This document shows, one piece after another, positions 29,936 through 36,544 of a stretch of 36,544 bases of DNA. The stretch covers positions 1-36,544 of the forward strand of contig NZ_SELS01000070.1 in the NCBI RefSeq assembly GCF_004197395.1, given 5' to 3'. Below the pieces are notes generated by a model. The model saw only the letters and a list, made by a program, of their open reading frames with translations, made no database searches and was not told where the DNA came from. The DNA comes from Paraburkholderia sp. UYCP14C. GTDB lineage: Bacteria > Pseudomonadota > Gammaproteobacteria > Burkholderiales > Burkholderiaceae. The position numbers and the translations under genes are program-made. Every line of letters starts with the position of its first letter. The first letter of the stretch is position 1.

Positions 29936-31735
29936 ATGGACATCAATATTCTCGTCGTGGTCGCGTACATCGGCTTTCTGATCGCGATCACCCTGTCGTT
30001 CCGTTCCTTCAACCGGAACACGAGCGACTATTTCAGCGGCGGCGGCAAGGTGCTGTGGTGGATGGTGGGCGCCACCGCGTTCATGACGCAGTTCTCCGCG
30101 TGGACCTTTACCGGCGCGGCATCGAAAGCGTTCAACGACGGCTTCGCGATCGTCGTGCTGTATCTGGCCAACGCGGTCGGCTATCTGAGCAACTATCTGT
30201 ACTTCGCGCCGCGCTTCAGGCAGATGCGCGTCGTCACCGCAACCGAAGCATTGCGCTCGCGCTTCGGCCGGACCAGCGAGCAGAGCTTCGTGTGGCTCAG
30301 CGTGCTCGACGGGCTGCTGTCGGCCGGGCAATGGCTGAATGGTCTCGCGATCATCACCGGCGCGGTGTTTCATCTGCCGGTCGGCACGGTGATCGTCGGC
30401 ACGGGACTCGTCGTGATCGCGATGGCGCTCGCGGGCGGTGCATGGGTGATGGTCGCCTCCGACTATCTGCAGATGCTGATCGTGATGGCCGTCACCTTCA
30501 CGTGCACGATCGTTGCGCTCGGCAACGCGGGCGGCATCGCGCCGATCGTCGGCAGTTTCCACGATACCTTCTGGATCGGCCACGGCTACGCCTATGCGGG
30601 GCTGTTCGCGGTGTGGGTCGTAATGATCGTCGTCAAACAGATCTTCATGATGAACAACGGCCTGAACTCGTACCGCTACATCTGCGCGAAAGACAGCGAC
30701 CATGCGCGTAAGGGCGCGATGCTGACCTGCGTGCTGAGCATTCTCGGGCCGCTCGTGTGGTTCGTGCCGGCGTGGTTCATGCACTACCGGATGCCCGATT
30801 TCGCCGGCGACTTCGGCATGCTCGGCCACGATGCCCGTGAAGCCGTATTCGTCGCGTTCGTGTCGAAGTTCATGCCGGCCGGGATGCTGGGCCTCCTGAT
30901 GGCGGCGATGTTCGCCGCGTCGATGTCGGCGATGGACGCCGGCATCAACCGCAACGCCGGCTTCTTCGTGCGCAATTTCTATCGCACGGTGTTGCGCCCC
31001 AAGGCCAGCGAAAAGGAACTGATGGTCGCATCGAAGCTCGCGTCGCTGGTGTTCGGGTTGATGGTGGTCGGCGTCGGTATGGCGATCAATGCGGTGCACG
31101 GCATGACGCTGTTCGACATCCTCGTCACGCTGAGCGCGATGGTGACGTTCCCGCTCGCGGTGCCCGCGATGCTCGGCTTCGTCGTACGCAAGACGCCGGA
31201 CTGGTCGGGTTGGGTCACGCTGCTGGTCGGCCTCGTGGTCTCGTACGTGTTCGGCATCCTGATCGGACAGTCGACGATCGAAGCGTGGTTCGGCATCAAG
31301 CTGAGCGGACGCGAATGGGCGGATCTGCGGGTGTCGATCGTGCTGCTTGCACATGTCGTGATCACCGGCGGTTTCTTCGTGTCGACGCGCCTGTTCTATT
31401 CGGAGTCGAATGCGACGCGCGTGGCCGAACGCCGCGACCTGTTCCAGCGTTGGGACACTCCTGTCGAGTCCGACAACGACGACGCCACCGACAGCCTGCG
31501 CGAGCATCGTCAGCGTGGCCTGCTCGGCCGGCTCGTGTGCCTCGCGGCGCTCGGCATCATGGCGCTCGCGCTGCTGCCCAACGCGATGAACGGACGCTTC
31601 GTGTTCCTGATCTGCGGCGCGGTTCTGCTCGTGCCGGGCGCATGGCTGTATTACTCCGCCAGCGCGGGACGGGTGGCCGCCGTCGCAGAGCGCCGCGAGA
31701 GCGCGAAAGGCAAGATGACGCGCTCGCGAACCTGA
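29936..31735 (+). CDS. Sodium:solute symporter family transporter
   Basis: This 599-residue membrane protein has about 13-14 hydrophobic helices of the SSS family. The first helices include Ser-Asp-Tyr-Phe-Ser-Gly-Gly-Gly, Thr-Gln-Phe-Ser-Ala-Trp-Thr-Phe-Thr-Gly-Ala-Ala, and the family signature region near Ala-Ser-Met-Ser-Ala-Met-Asp-Ala-Gly-Ile-Asn. It should import a solute with Na+. Its place between a porin and a cytoplasmic oligogalacturonate lyase suggests short oligogalacturonides or another uronide as cargo, where enterobacteria use TogMNAB or TogT. Substrate assignment rests on context only. The final ~110 residues include a charged linker and two more helices. Confidence 0.88.
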   Translation: MDINILVVVAYIGFLIAITLSFRSFNRNTSDYFSGGGKVLWWMVGATAFMTQFSAWTFTGAASKAFNDGFAIVVLYLANAVGYLSNYLYFAPRFRQMRVVTATEALRSRFGRTSEQSFVWLSVLDGLLSAGQWLNGLAIITGAVFHLPVGTVIVGTGLVVIAMALAGGAWVMVASDYLQMLIVMAVTFTCTIVALGNAGGIAPIVGSFHDTFWIGHGYAYAGLFAVWVVMIVVKQIFMMNNGLNSYRYICAKDSDHARKGAMLTCVLSILGPLVWFVPAWFMHYRMPDFAGDFGMLGHDAREAVFVAFVSKFMPAGMLGLLMAAMFAASMSAMDAGINRNAGFFVRNFYRTVLRPKASEKELMVASKLASLVFGLMVVGVGMAINAVHGMTLFDILVTLSAMVTFPLAVPAMLGFVVRKTPDWSGWVTLLVGLVVSYVFGILIGQSTIEAWFGIKLSGREWADLRVSIVLLAHVVITGGFFVSTRLFYSESNATRVAERRDLFQRWDTPVESDNDDATDSLREHRQRGLLGRLVCLAALGIMALALLPNAMNGRFVFLICGAVLLVPGAWLYYSASAGRVAAVAERRESAKGKMTRSRT

Positions 31736-31759
31736 GAGCACGGATCCTCGTCCGTGAAA

Positions 31760-31786
31760 CGAAACAAACGAAACAAACGAAACGAA
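31760..31786. repeat. 9-bp tandem repeat, three copies, upstream of ogl
   Basis: CGAAACAAA, CGAAACAAA and CGAAACGAA follow in series in the 98-base gap before the lyase gene. The run is A-rich in an otherwise GC-rich region. Copy-number change by slippage could alter the spacing of the leader. Confidence 0.6.
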
Positions 31787-31792
31787 CGGGCT

Positions 31793-31810
31793 CGCGGCGA
31801 TCGCGCCGCG
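31793..31810 (+). promoter_or_regulatory. Hairpin in the leader of ogl
   Basis: CGCGGCG and CGCCGCG pair as a perfect 7-bp stem around ATCG, 23 bases before the ogl ATG and just ahead of its AAGGA ribosome-binding site. It could act as a processing site between symporter and lyase messages or as a weak terminator. Confidence 0.4.
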
Positions 31811-31833
31811 CGCCTCGCTGCGAAGGACTGACA

Positions 31834-33039
31834 ATGAGCAAGGGCACAACGCTACAACTCGACTACGCGGAACACGTCGATCCGCAGACCGGCGTAAAGG
31901 TCACGCGCCTCACGCCACCGCACGTGACCTGTCATCGCAACTACTTCTATCAGAAGTGTTTCACCAACGACGGCAACCGCCTGCTATTCGGCGGTGGTTT
32001 CGACGGGCACTGGAACTACTGGCTGCTCGATCTGCCCACCGGCGTCGCGACACAGCTCACAGAGGGACCTGGCGACAACACGTTCGGCGGCTTTCTGTCG
32101 CCCGACGACACGCACCTCTACTACGTGAAGAACGACCGCCGTTTGCAGCGGCTCGACCTGCGGACGCTGGAAGAGTCCGTGGTCTACGAGGTGCCCGACG
32201 ATTTCGTCGGCTACGGTACGTGGGTCGCGAATTCGGCGTGCAGCAAGGTGGTCGGTATCGAGATCGCGGCGGACGACTACATGCCGTTGACCGACTGGCG
32301 CAAATTCCACGAGTTCTATTTCAAGCAACCGCGCTGCCGCCTGCTCAGCATCGACCTGCGCGACGGCGCACGCACGGTGATCCACGAAGCGCATCAGTGG
32401 TTGGGACATCCCATTTATCGTCCGTTCGACGACCACACCGTTGCCTTCTGCCATGAAGGCCCGCACGATCTCGTCGGCACGCGCATGTGGCTCGTCGATG
32501 AAGACGGCACCGACGTGCGCAAAGTCCACGAACACGCTGAAGGCGAAAGCTGCACGCATGAATTCTGGGTGCCGGACGGCAGCCGGATGATCTACGTGTC
32601 GTATCGCAAGGGCGATCCGCGACGCACGATCCGCAGCTTCGATCCGCGGCTCAATGCCGACGTCGAGCTGATGGACATGCCGCCGTGCTCGCATCTGATG
32701 AGCAATCACGACGGCTCGCTGCTGGTCGGCGACGGCTCCGACACGCCAGTCGACGTCAGCGACGTCGGCGCGCACGTGATCGAAAACGATCCCTATCTGT
32801 ACCTGTTCGAACCGGCGACGCGCACGACCAAGCGCATCGCCGCGCACAACACGTCATGGCGCGTGCTCGACGGTAATCGCCAGGTCACGCATCCGCATCC
32901 GTCGTTCACGCCGGATAACAGCAAGGTGCTGTTCACGTCCGATTGCGATGGCCTGCCCGCGCTGTATCTGGCGGACTTGCCAACGGCCACCGCGAGCGCT
33001 ACGCCATTGCGGCAGCAGGCTCCCGCGACAGCCCGATAA
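31834..33039 (+). CDS. ogl: Oligogalacturonate lyase, polysaccharide lyase family 22
   Basis: This 401-residue cytoplasmic protein is a seven-bladed beta-propeller lyase that splits short (unsaturated) oligogalacturonides, releasing 5-keto-4-deoxyuronate. The residues I recall from the Yersinia enterocolitica enzyme are all at the same numbers: Arg217, catalytic base His242 (Thr-His-Glu-Phe-Trp), and the Mn ligands His287 (Cys-Ser-His-Leu-Met), Gln350, His353 and His355 (Gln-Val-Thr-His-Pro-His). There is no signal peptide, so substrate must be imported, fitting the symporter upstream. The ATG at 31834 has AAGGA seven bases upstream. Its last 41 bases overlap the 3' end of the convergent DUF2817 gene. 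The kduI/kduD genes that would process the product are not in the window. Confidence 0.92.
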   Translation: MSKGTTLQLDYAEHVDPQTGVKVTRLTPPHVTCHRNYFYQKCFTNDGNRLLFGGGFDGHWNYWLLDLPTGVATQLTEGPGDNTFGGFLSPDDTHLYYVKNDRRLQRLDLRTLEESVVYEVPDDFVGYGTWVANSACSKVVGIEIAADDYMPLTDWRKFHEFYFKQPRCRLLSIDLRDGARTVIHEAHQWLGHPIYRPFDDHTVAFCHEGPHDLVGTRMWLVDEDGTDVRKVHEHAEGESCTHEFWVPDGSRMIYVSYRKGDPRRTIRSFDPRLNADVELMDMPPCSHLMSNHDGSLLVGDGSDTPVDVSDVGAHVIENDPYLYLFEPATRTTKRIAAHNTSWRVLDGNRQVTHPHPSFTPDNSKVLFTSDCDGLPALYLADLPTATASATPLRQQAPATAR

Positions 33040-34105
33040 CCGCCTGCAGAATCGCCGCGCGCGCCTGACCGAGAATCAGCCCGCGCCACACGTCGTCCCC
33101 GCAGTAAAAGCCGGCGCGGATCTCGTCGCGAATCGCGTCGATCCGTTGCGGGTCCGCGTCGGGATGCTGACGCACCCAGCTATCGGCACGCAACCGGTGC
33201 AGCATGTCGACGAGCGGCACCGTGCCATACTCGATCGCAATCGCCGTGGTGCGCGCATGCGTGCAGGTGCGGCGCAGCGTATCGAGCACCGGACCCGCGA
33301 CGTTGGCCGCGACCGACGTGCCGTCGAGCGGACTCGTCACGTCGGCGCCCCACCACACGCGAGCGCGCTGCAATTCGCCGGCGCCGAGTTGCCCGACGCA
33401 GATTTTCTCGCCGTGTCCATACGGACCGAGTCCCGTATGGAAATCGATCCAGCCGATGCTGTCGCACGCCGGGCCGTTCTGTTCGAACAGCGTCTGCAAC
33501 AGCCGTGTGCTCCATACCGTGCGCGCTCCGCCGAAGAACATGCCGTCGGCGTGGCGGTACTGACCGATCGTCAGCGCCTGCTGATAGGCAGCTTCGCCGC
33601 GCTCCTCGATATACCTCGCGATCGCCGCGGCGTTCTCCGCGGACGGCGGCCAGCCAGGCGGCACCAGCAACGCGTGCAGATCGTCGTACGCGGGATTGAC
33701 CGGCAACGGCCGCGAGAAGTCGATGCTGTTGCGGTTCAGATCGACGTTGTCTTCGTTGGTGCGGCTCAGATACGAAAAGCCGTACGGATTGATCGCATGC
33801 ACGACGAGGATCGCGACATTCAGCCTGTCGAGCAGCGCGTGCAGCGGCCGGTCGTGCAGTAGCGCGATCTGCGCGGCCGAGCCGCAAAATCCCTCGACGC
33901 CATGCGTGCCCGACGTCAGCACCAGCAGACGGCGTGCGCTCGCCGGACCGATGCGCGCGACGTCGGTGGCGAGTTCCTCGCCGCCGAGGCCACGCAGACC
34001 CGGTATCACGTGACTGTCGACGCGCGCCGCCGCATCCGCGGCGGACCGCAGATAGAGCCGCCGCGCATCCGCGTACGACACCGCGAAATACGACGATGGG
34101 TTCAT
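32999..34105 (-). CDS. DUF2817-family hydrolase, M14-like zinc carboxypeptidase fold
   Basis: This 368-residue protein has the DUF2817 signature: Ser-Gly-Thr-His68-Gly-Val-Glu71 (an His-x-x-Glu zinc pair), Asn-Glu-Asp-Asn-Val-Asp-Leu-Asn-Arg-Asn and Trp-Ile-Asp-Phe-His-Thr-Gly-Leu-Gly, as in M14 carboxypeptidase and aspartoacylase relatives. It probably removes an acyl group or amino acid from a small conjugate. It follows an M20 amidohydrolase by 14 bases on the same strand, so the two likely act on the same compound. There is no signal peptide. The ATG at 34105 is preferred because upstream in-frame sequence overlaps the M20 gene. Its 3' end overlaps that of ogl by 41 bases. Function is not established for this family. 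Confidence 0.85.
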   Translation of the reverse strand: MNPSSYFAVSYADARRLYLRSAADAAARVDSHVIPGLRGLGGEELATDVARIGPASARRLLVLTSGTHGVEGFCGSAAQIALLHDRPLHALLDRLNVAILVVHAINPYGFSYLSRTNEDNVDLNRNSIDFSRPLPVNPAYDDLHALLVPPGWPPSAENAAAIARYIEERGEAAYQQALTIGQYRHADGMFFGGARTVWSTRLLQTLFEQNGPACDSIGWIDFHTGLGPYGHGEKICVGQLGAGELQRARVWWGADVTSPLDGTSVAANVAGPVLDTLRRTCTHARTTAIAIEYGTVPLVDMLHRLRADSWVRQHPDADPQRIDAIRDEIRAGFYCGDDVWRGLILGQARAAILQAVIGLSREPAAAMA

Positions 34106-34119
34106 GACAGCTCCGAGAG

Positions 34120-35313
34120 TTATGCGGATTTCAGGAACGATTCGGTCAGACGCACCCAGTAGGTCGAGCCGAGCGACAGCACGTCGTCGTTGAAATCGTA
34201 GCTGGTGTTGTGCAGCATGCACGGACCAAGCCCGTGACCGTGGTCGCGATGCTCGCCGTTACCGTTGCCGATGTACGCGTAGCAGCCCGGCTTTTCGAGC
34301 AGCATGAACGAGAAGTCTTCGGCGCCCATGGTCGGATCGATGTTCGTCTCGACGTGCTCCTTGCCGACGATTTCCTGCATCACGCCCAGCGCGAAATGCG
34401 TTTCCTTTTCGGTGTTGACGGTCGGCGGATAGTTGCGGCGGAACGAGAACTCGACCGAGCAGCCGTAAGCCAGCGCTGTCGCTTCCGCGAGCTGCTTCAT
34501 GCGGCTTTCGATCAGATCCAGCACTTCGACCGAGAACGTGCGCACCGTGCCGGCCAGCGTCGCCGTGTCGGGGATCACGTTGACCGCTTCGCCCGCGTTG
34601 ATCTGCGTGATCGACAGCACGGCCGCGTCGATCGGACGCTTGTTGCGCGTCATGATGCTTTGCAGCCCGGTGCCGATCTGCATCGCGGTGAAGACCGGAT
34701 CGATGCCGTTGTGCGGGATCGCCGCGTGCGCGCCGACGCCCTTCACGGTGATCCTGAATTCGTTGCTCGACGCCTGGGTCGCGCCGACGCGCGCGCCGAA
34801 TTCGCCGGCCGGCATGCCCGGCCAGTTGTGCAGCGCGAACACCGCGTCGACCGGGAAGCGCTCGAACAGACCATCTTCGATCATCGCCTTCGCGCCGCCG
34901 CCGCCCTCTTCCGCCGGCTGGAAAATGAACACGACGGTGCCGTCGAAATTGCGATGCTGCGACAGATACTGCGCGGCGCCGAGCAGCATCGCCGTGTGGC
35001 CGTCGTGGCCGCACGCGTGCATCTTGCCCGGATGCTGCGACGCGTGCTCGAACGTATTCAGCTCCTGGATCGGCAGCGCGTCCATGTCCGCGCGCAGGCC
35101 GATCGCCTTGCGGCTCGAACCGTGGCGCAACACGCCGACCACGCCGGTCTTGCCGAGACCGCGCGTTACTTCGATGCCCCATGCTTCGAGCTGGCGCGCG
35201 ACGACATCGGCGGTGCGATGCTCTTCGTAGCACAGCTCCGGGTGCGCGTGGATGTCGCGGCGGATCGCCTGGATGCCGGTGTTGGCGTGAGCAATTTCGG
35301 GGATGATCTTCAT
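34120..35313 (-). CDS. M20-family amidohydrolase (hippurate hydrolase / N-acyl-amino-acid hydrolase type)
   Basis: This 397-residue hydrolase has the same M20D motifs as the one at 14761: His-Ala-His-Pro-Glu-Leu (22-27), Arg-Ala-Asp-Met-Asp-Ala-Leu-Pro, Ala-Cys101-Gly-His103-Asp-Gly-His106, Gln-Pro-Ala-Glu-Glu and Gly-Val-Gly-Ala-His-Ala-Ala. It should cleave an N-acyl amino acid or peptide conjugate in the cytoplasm. GGATACCC precedes the ATG. It is 25 bases after the transporter fragment and 14 before the DUF2817 gene, so the three once formed one operon; an IS66-type insertion has probably cut this operon from its original promoter. It may now be silent or driven from the element. Confidence 0.9.
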   Translation of the reverse strand: MKIIPEIAHANTGIQAIRRDIHAHPELCYEEHRTADVVARQLEAWGIEVTRGLGKTGVVGVLRHGSSRKAIGLRADMDALPIQELNTFEHASQHPGKMHACGHDGHTAMLLGAAQYLSQHRNFDGTVVFIFQPAEEGGGGAKAMIEDGLFERFPVDAVFALHNWPGMPAGEFGARVGATQASSNEFRITVKGVGAHAAIPHNGIDPVFTAMQIGTGLQSIMTRNKRPIDAAVLSITQINAGEAVNVIPDTATLAGTVRTFSVEVLDLIESRMKQLAEATALAYGCSVEFSFRRNYPPTVNTEKETHFALGVMQEIVGKEHVETNIDPTMGAEDFSFMLLEKPGCYAYIGNGNGEHRDHGHGLGPCMLHNTSYDFNDDVLSLGSTYWVRLTESFLKSA

Positions 35314-35338
35314 TGGGTATCCTTTGAGTCGGCGGGAA

Positions 35339-36181
35339 TTACATCAGCGGTTGTTTCGAGCGGTCCTTCAGCAGCGCAATCGTGACCAGACCGATCACGC
35401 AGCCGAACAGGCCGTAATAGACGACGGCGAGCTTGTCATCGGTGATCTTGATCAGCAGCGTCGCGATCGCGCCCGCGAAACCGCCGAAGATCACCACCGC
35501 GAAGTTGTAGCCGATCGCCATGCCCGTCGAGCGCACGTGCGACGGAAACAGCTCGCAGACGAATGCGCAATACGAGCCTTGAAAGAGGCCGAGCGAAGCC
35601 ATCAGGGAGCACTGCACGAAGATCAGTACCGGCAGCGTCGGATGACTGCTGAGCAACGCGAACAGCGGATACGAGATCACAAGACTGAGTACCGTCGACG
35701 CGATCATCGGCTTCTTGCGTCCGACCGCATCCGAAATCCAGCCGGACGCGAAAGTCGCCGCGATATACGCGATCGCCGCGCAGCACGATGCGATCACGCT
35801 GCTCGCGAACGGGATGTCGAGTGTCTTCGTCGCGTAGCTCGGCATGTAGTAATAGAAGATGTACGTGCCGATCGTGCCGTACACGGTCAAACCGAAGCCG
35901 GCGAGAATCGCGCGCCAGTGCACGACGATCGATTCGAGAAATGGCGCTTTCGCGGTCGGAGAGCGTTGCGTCTGATGCTTGAAGACCGGAGACTCGTCGA
36001 GCTTCGAGCGAACATAGAGACCCACCGGCACGATCAGCAGACCCAGCATGAACGGAATGCGCCAGCCGAAATCCTCGAGTTGTGCAGCGCTCAGCACGCG
36101 CGTCAGTGCGACGCCGGTCAGCGCGCCGAGGTATGCGGTCCACGAACGACGCCCTTCCAGTGAGTGGCAGAAGGTCTGAAG
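35339..36181 (-). pseudogene. MHS-type MFS transporter, C-terminal fragment interrupted by an IS66-type element
   Basis: Reading on the minus strand, the last ~265 codons encode the second half of a metabolite:H+ symporter (Gly-Trp-Arg-Ile-Pro-Phe-Met-Leu-Gly, Leu-Asp-Glu-Ser-Pro-Val-Phe, a second-half Ser-Asp-Ala-Val-Gly-Arg-Lys-Lys motif, Phe-Pro-Ser-His-Val-Arg-Ser-Thr-Gly). Homologues of about 430 residues have another ~170 residues before this. Here the frame runs through Trp-Thr-Ala-Tyr-Leu-Gly-Ala-Leu-Thr-Gly, then into non-homologous sequence, and reaches an in-frame TAG at 36182-36184. No real start exists; a GTG at 36097 would leave about six helices. The transposase gene begins 34 bases beyond the stop, so an insertion cut the gene. 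It would have moved the substrate of the M20 and DUF2817 enzymes. Confidence 0.8.
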
Positions 36182-36183
36182 CT

Positions 36184-36211
36184 AGGTGTCCGCGTGGACA
36201 CATGTACACCT
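36184..36211. promoter_or_regulatory. Nested dyad in the leader of the transposase gene
   Basis: AGGTGT (36184-36189) and ACACCT (36206-36211) are inverted around an inner hairpin GTGTCC-GCGT-GGACAC (36186-36201). It ends seven bases before the transposase ATG. It may be a hairpin limiting transposase translation or a binding site of an element protein. Confidence 0.4.
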
Positions 36212-36217
36212 ACACTC

Positions 36218-36544
36218 ATGACAGAGAAACAAGACCTTCGAAGCAGACTGGTGATGGGCACGAAACGGGATGGCCGGCGTGAATTTAACGAGGATGCACT
36301 GGACGAACTGGTTGAGCTGTGTCTGAGGCCGGGCGTTTCGATTGCGCGTACGGCGATGGATCACGACGTCAACCCGAATCAGTTGCGTCGATGGATAACG
36401 CGCTACCAGCAAAGGCAACTTGCTGAGAGCAAGCATGATCGGGAGCGTGAGCACGCCCCCGAATGTGCCGTGATCGATGGCGTGCAGGTCGATATGCCGC
36501 AGCGAACATCGCGAGTTCCGTCAGCAAAGCCCGGGGCGTCGGCT
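36218..36544 (+). CDS. tnpA: IS66-family transposase accessory protein TnpA (OrfA), partial at the window edge
   Basis: From the ATG at 36218 the frame is open for 109 codons to the end of the window, so the gene is cut off. The protein begins Thr-Glu-Lys-Gln-Asp-Leu-Arg-Ser-Arg-Leu-Val and then Lys-Arg-Asp-Gly-Arg-Arg. Its helix-turn-helix has Leu-Arg-Pro-Gly-Val-Ser-Ile-Ala-Arg and Val-Asn-Pro-Asn-Gln-Leu-Arg-Arg-Trp-Ile, matching the first ORF of Burkholderia-type IS66 elements. The encoded protein should bind the element's ends; tnpB and tnpC would follow beyond the window. A clear ribosome-binding site is missing, and a nested hairpin precedes it. An IS3-type OrfA is the main alternative and is less likely. 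Confidence 0.75.
   Translation, partial: MTEKQDLRSRLVMGTKRDGRREFNEDALDELVELCLRPGVSIARTAMDHDVNPNQLRRWITRYQQRQLAESKHDREREHAPECAVIDGVQVDMPQRTSRVPSAKPGASA

Larger units (their letters stand above)
36182..36544 (+). mobile_element. IS66-family insertion sequence, left part
   Basis: The window ends inside an insertion sequence recognised by its first transposase gene at 36218 and by the break in the transporter gene. The left terminal inverted repeat could not be identified: I looked for the GTAA ends usual in IS66 elements between about 36130 and 36200 and found none that are convincing. The true boundary may lie anywhere from about 36130 to 36185. Confidence 0.6.

Noticed and set aside
31760-31786. 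A CRISPR-like array
   Set aside because: The 9-bp units are contiguous with no spacers and there are no cas genes.
29915-31849. A 644-codon frame antisense to the sodium symporter
   Set aside because: His/Arg/Glu-rich antisense of a membrane protein, with no domain; typical of GC-rich DNA.
14761-35313. The two M20 amidohydrolases as a recent duplication
   Set aside because: They share motifs but differ widely elsewhere and sit in different operons, so they look like old paralogues or independent gains.

Overview
The window looks like part of a catabolic, probably secondary-replicon region of a high-GC betaproteobacterium of the Burkholderiaceae, most likely Paraburkholderia, Burkholderia or Caballeronia. 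The basis is strong G/C third-position bias, two OmpC-type porins of the kind common in that group, many LysR/LacI/GntR regulators beside transport and degradation operons, and an IS66-type transposase gene at the right edge. The genus is inferred from style and gene content, not from a marker gene. No rRNA, tRNA, CRISPR array or replication origin was seen.

Layout, left to right. (1) 1-3652: a basic-amino-acid ABC importer (binding protein, HisQ-, HisM- and HisP-like proteins, + strand) behind a good sigma70-like promoter overlapped by a TTGT-N4-ACAA dyad. (2) 3781-4226: a PIN-domain (VapC-like) gene that seems to have lost the catalytic Asp-Pro-Ala-Asp loop, preceded by a 19-codon overlapping micro-ORF instead of a full antitoxin. 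(3) 4294-12265 (- strand): an alpha-xyloside operon of LacI-type regulator, sugar-binding protein, two permeases, ATPase and YicI-like GH31 alpha-xylosidase. A 96-bp imperfect tandem duplication upstream carries two promoter+operator modules. (4) 12583-17034: porin, orphan HisJ-like binding protein and M20 amidohydrolase (- strand), divergent from a LysR gene. (5) 17048-25383 (- strand): a hydroquinone pathway in exactly the hapCDEFGHI order known from Pseudomonas fluorescens ACB, without hapA/hapB, with its own LysR gene and an MFS transporter. (6) 25820-26398: a small lipoprotein. (7) 26423-33039: a GntR/FCD regulator divergent from an enolase-superfamily enzyme, then porin, sodium:solute symporter and oligogalacturonate lyase. 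(8) 32999-36544: a DUF2817 (M14-like) hydrolase, a second M20 amidohydrolase and the C-terminal part of an MHS-type transporter, cut off next to an IS66-family transposase gene that runs off the window.

How the parts work together. Each block is a self-contained uptake-plus-degradation unit with its own regulator, and in several cases the operator can be read from the sequence. The LacI-type dyads (core GGAAACGTTTCC) sit at the predicted start sites of the xyloside operon. A 17-bp LysR-type box (ATTCG-N7-CAAAT) is shared by the regions upstream of hapC and the MFS gene. A 13-bp GntR-type dyad (GTYRT-WCG-ATGAC) occurs once between gntR and the enolase-superfamily gene and twice at the porin-symporter-lyase promoter, which ties those genes into one regulon.

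Enzyme assignments are strong where catalytic residues fall at the positions recalled for characterised homologues (YicI, PnpD/HapD-type dioxygenase, oligogalacturonate lyase). Exact substrates for the ABC, MFS and SSS transporters, the enolase-superfamily protein and the two M20 amidohydrolases remain open.
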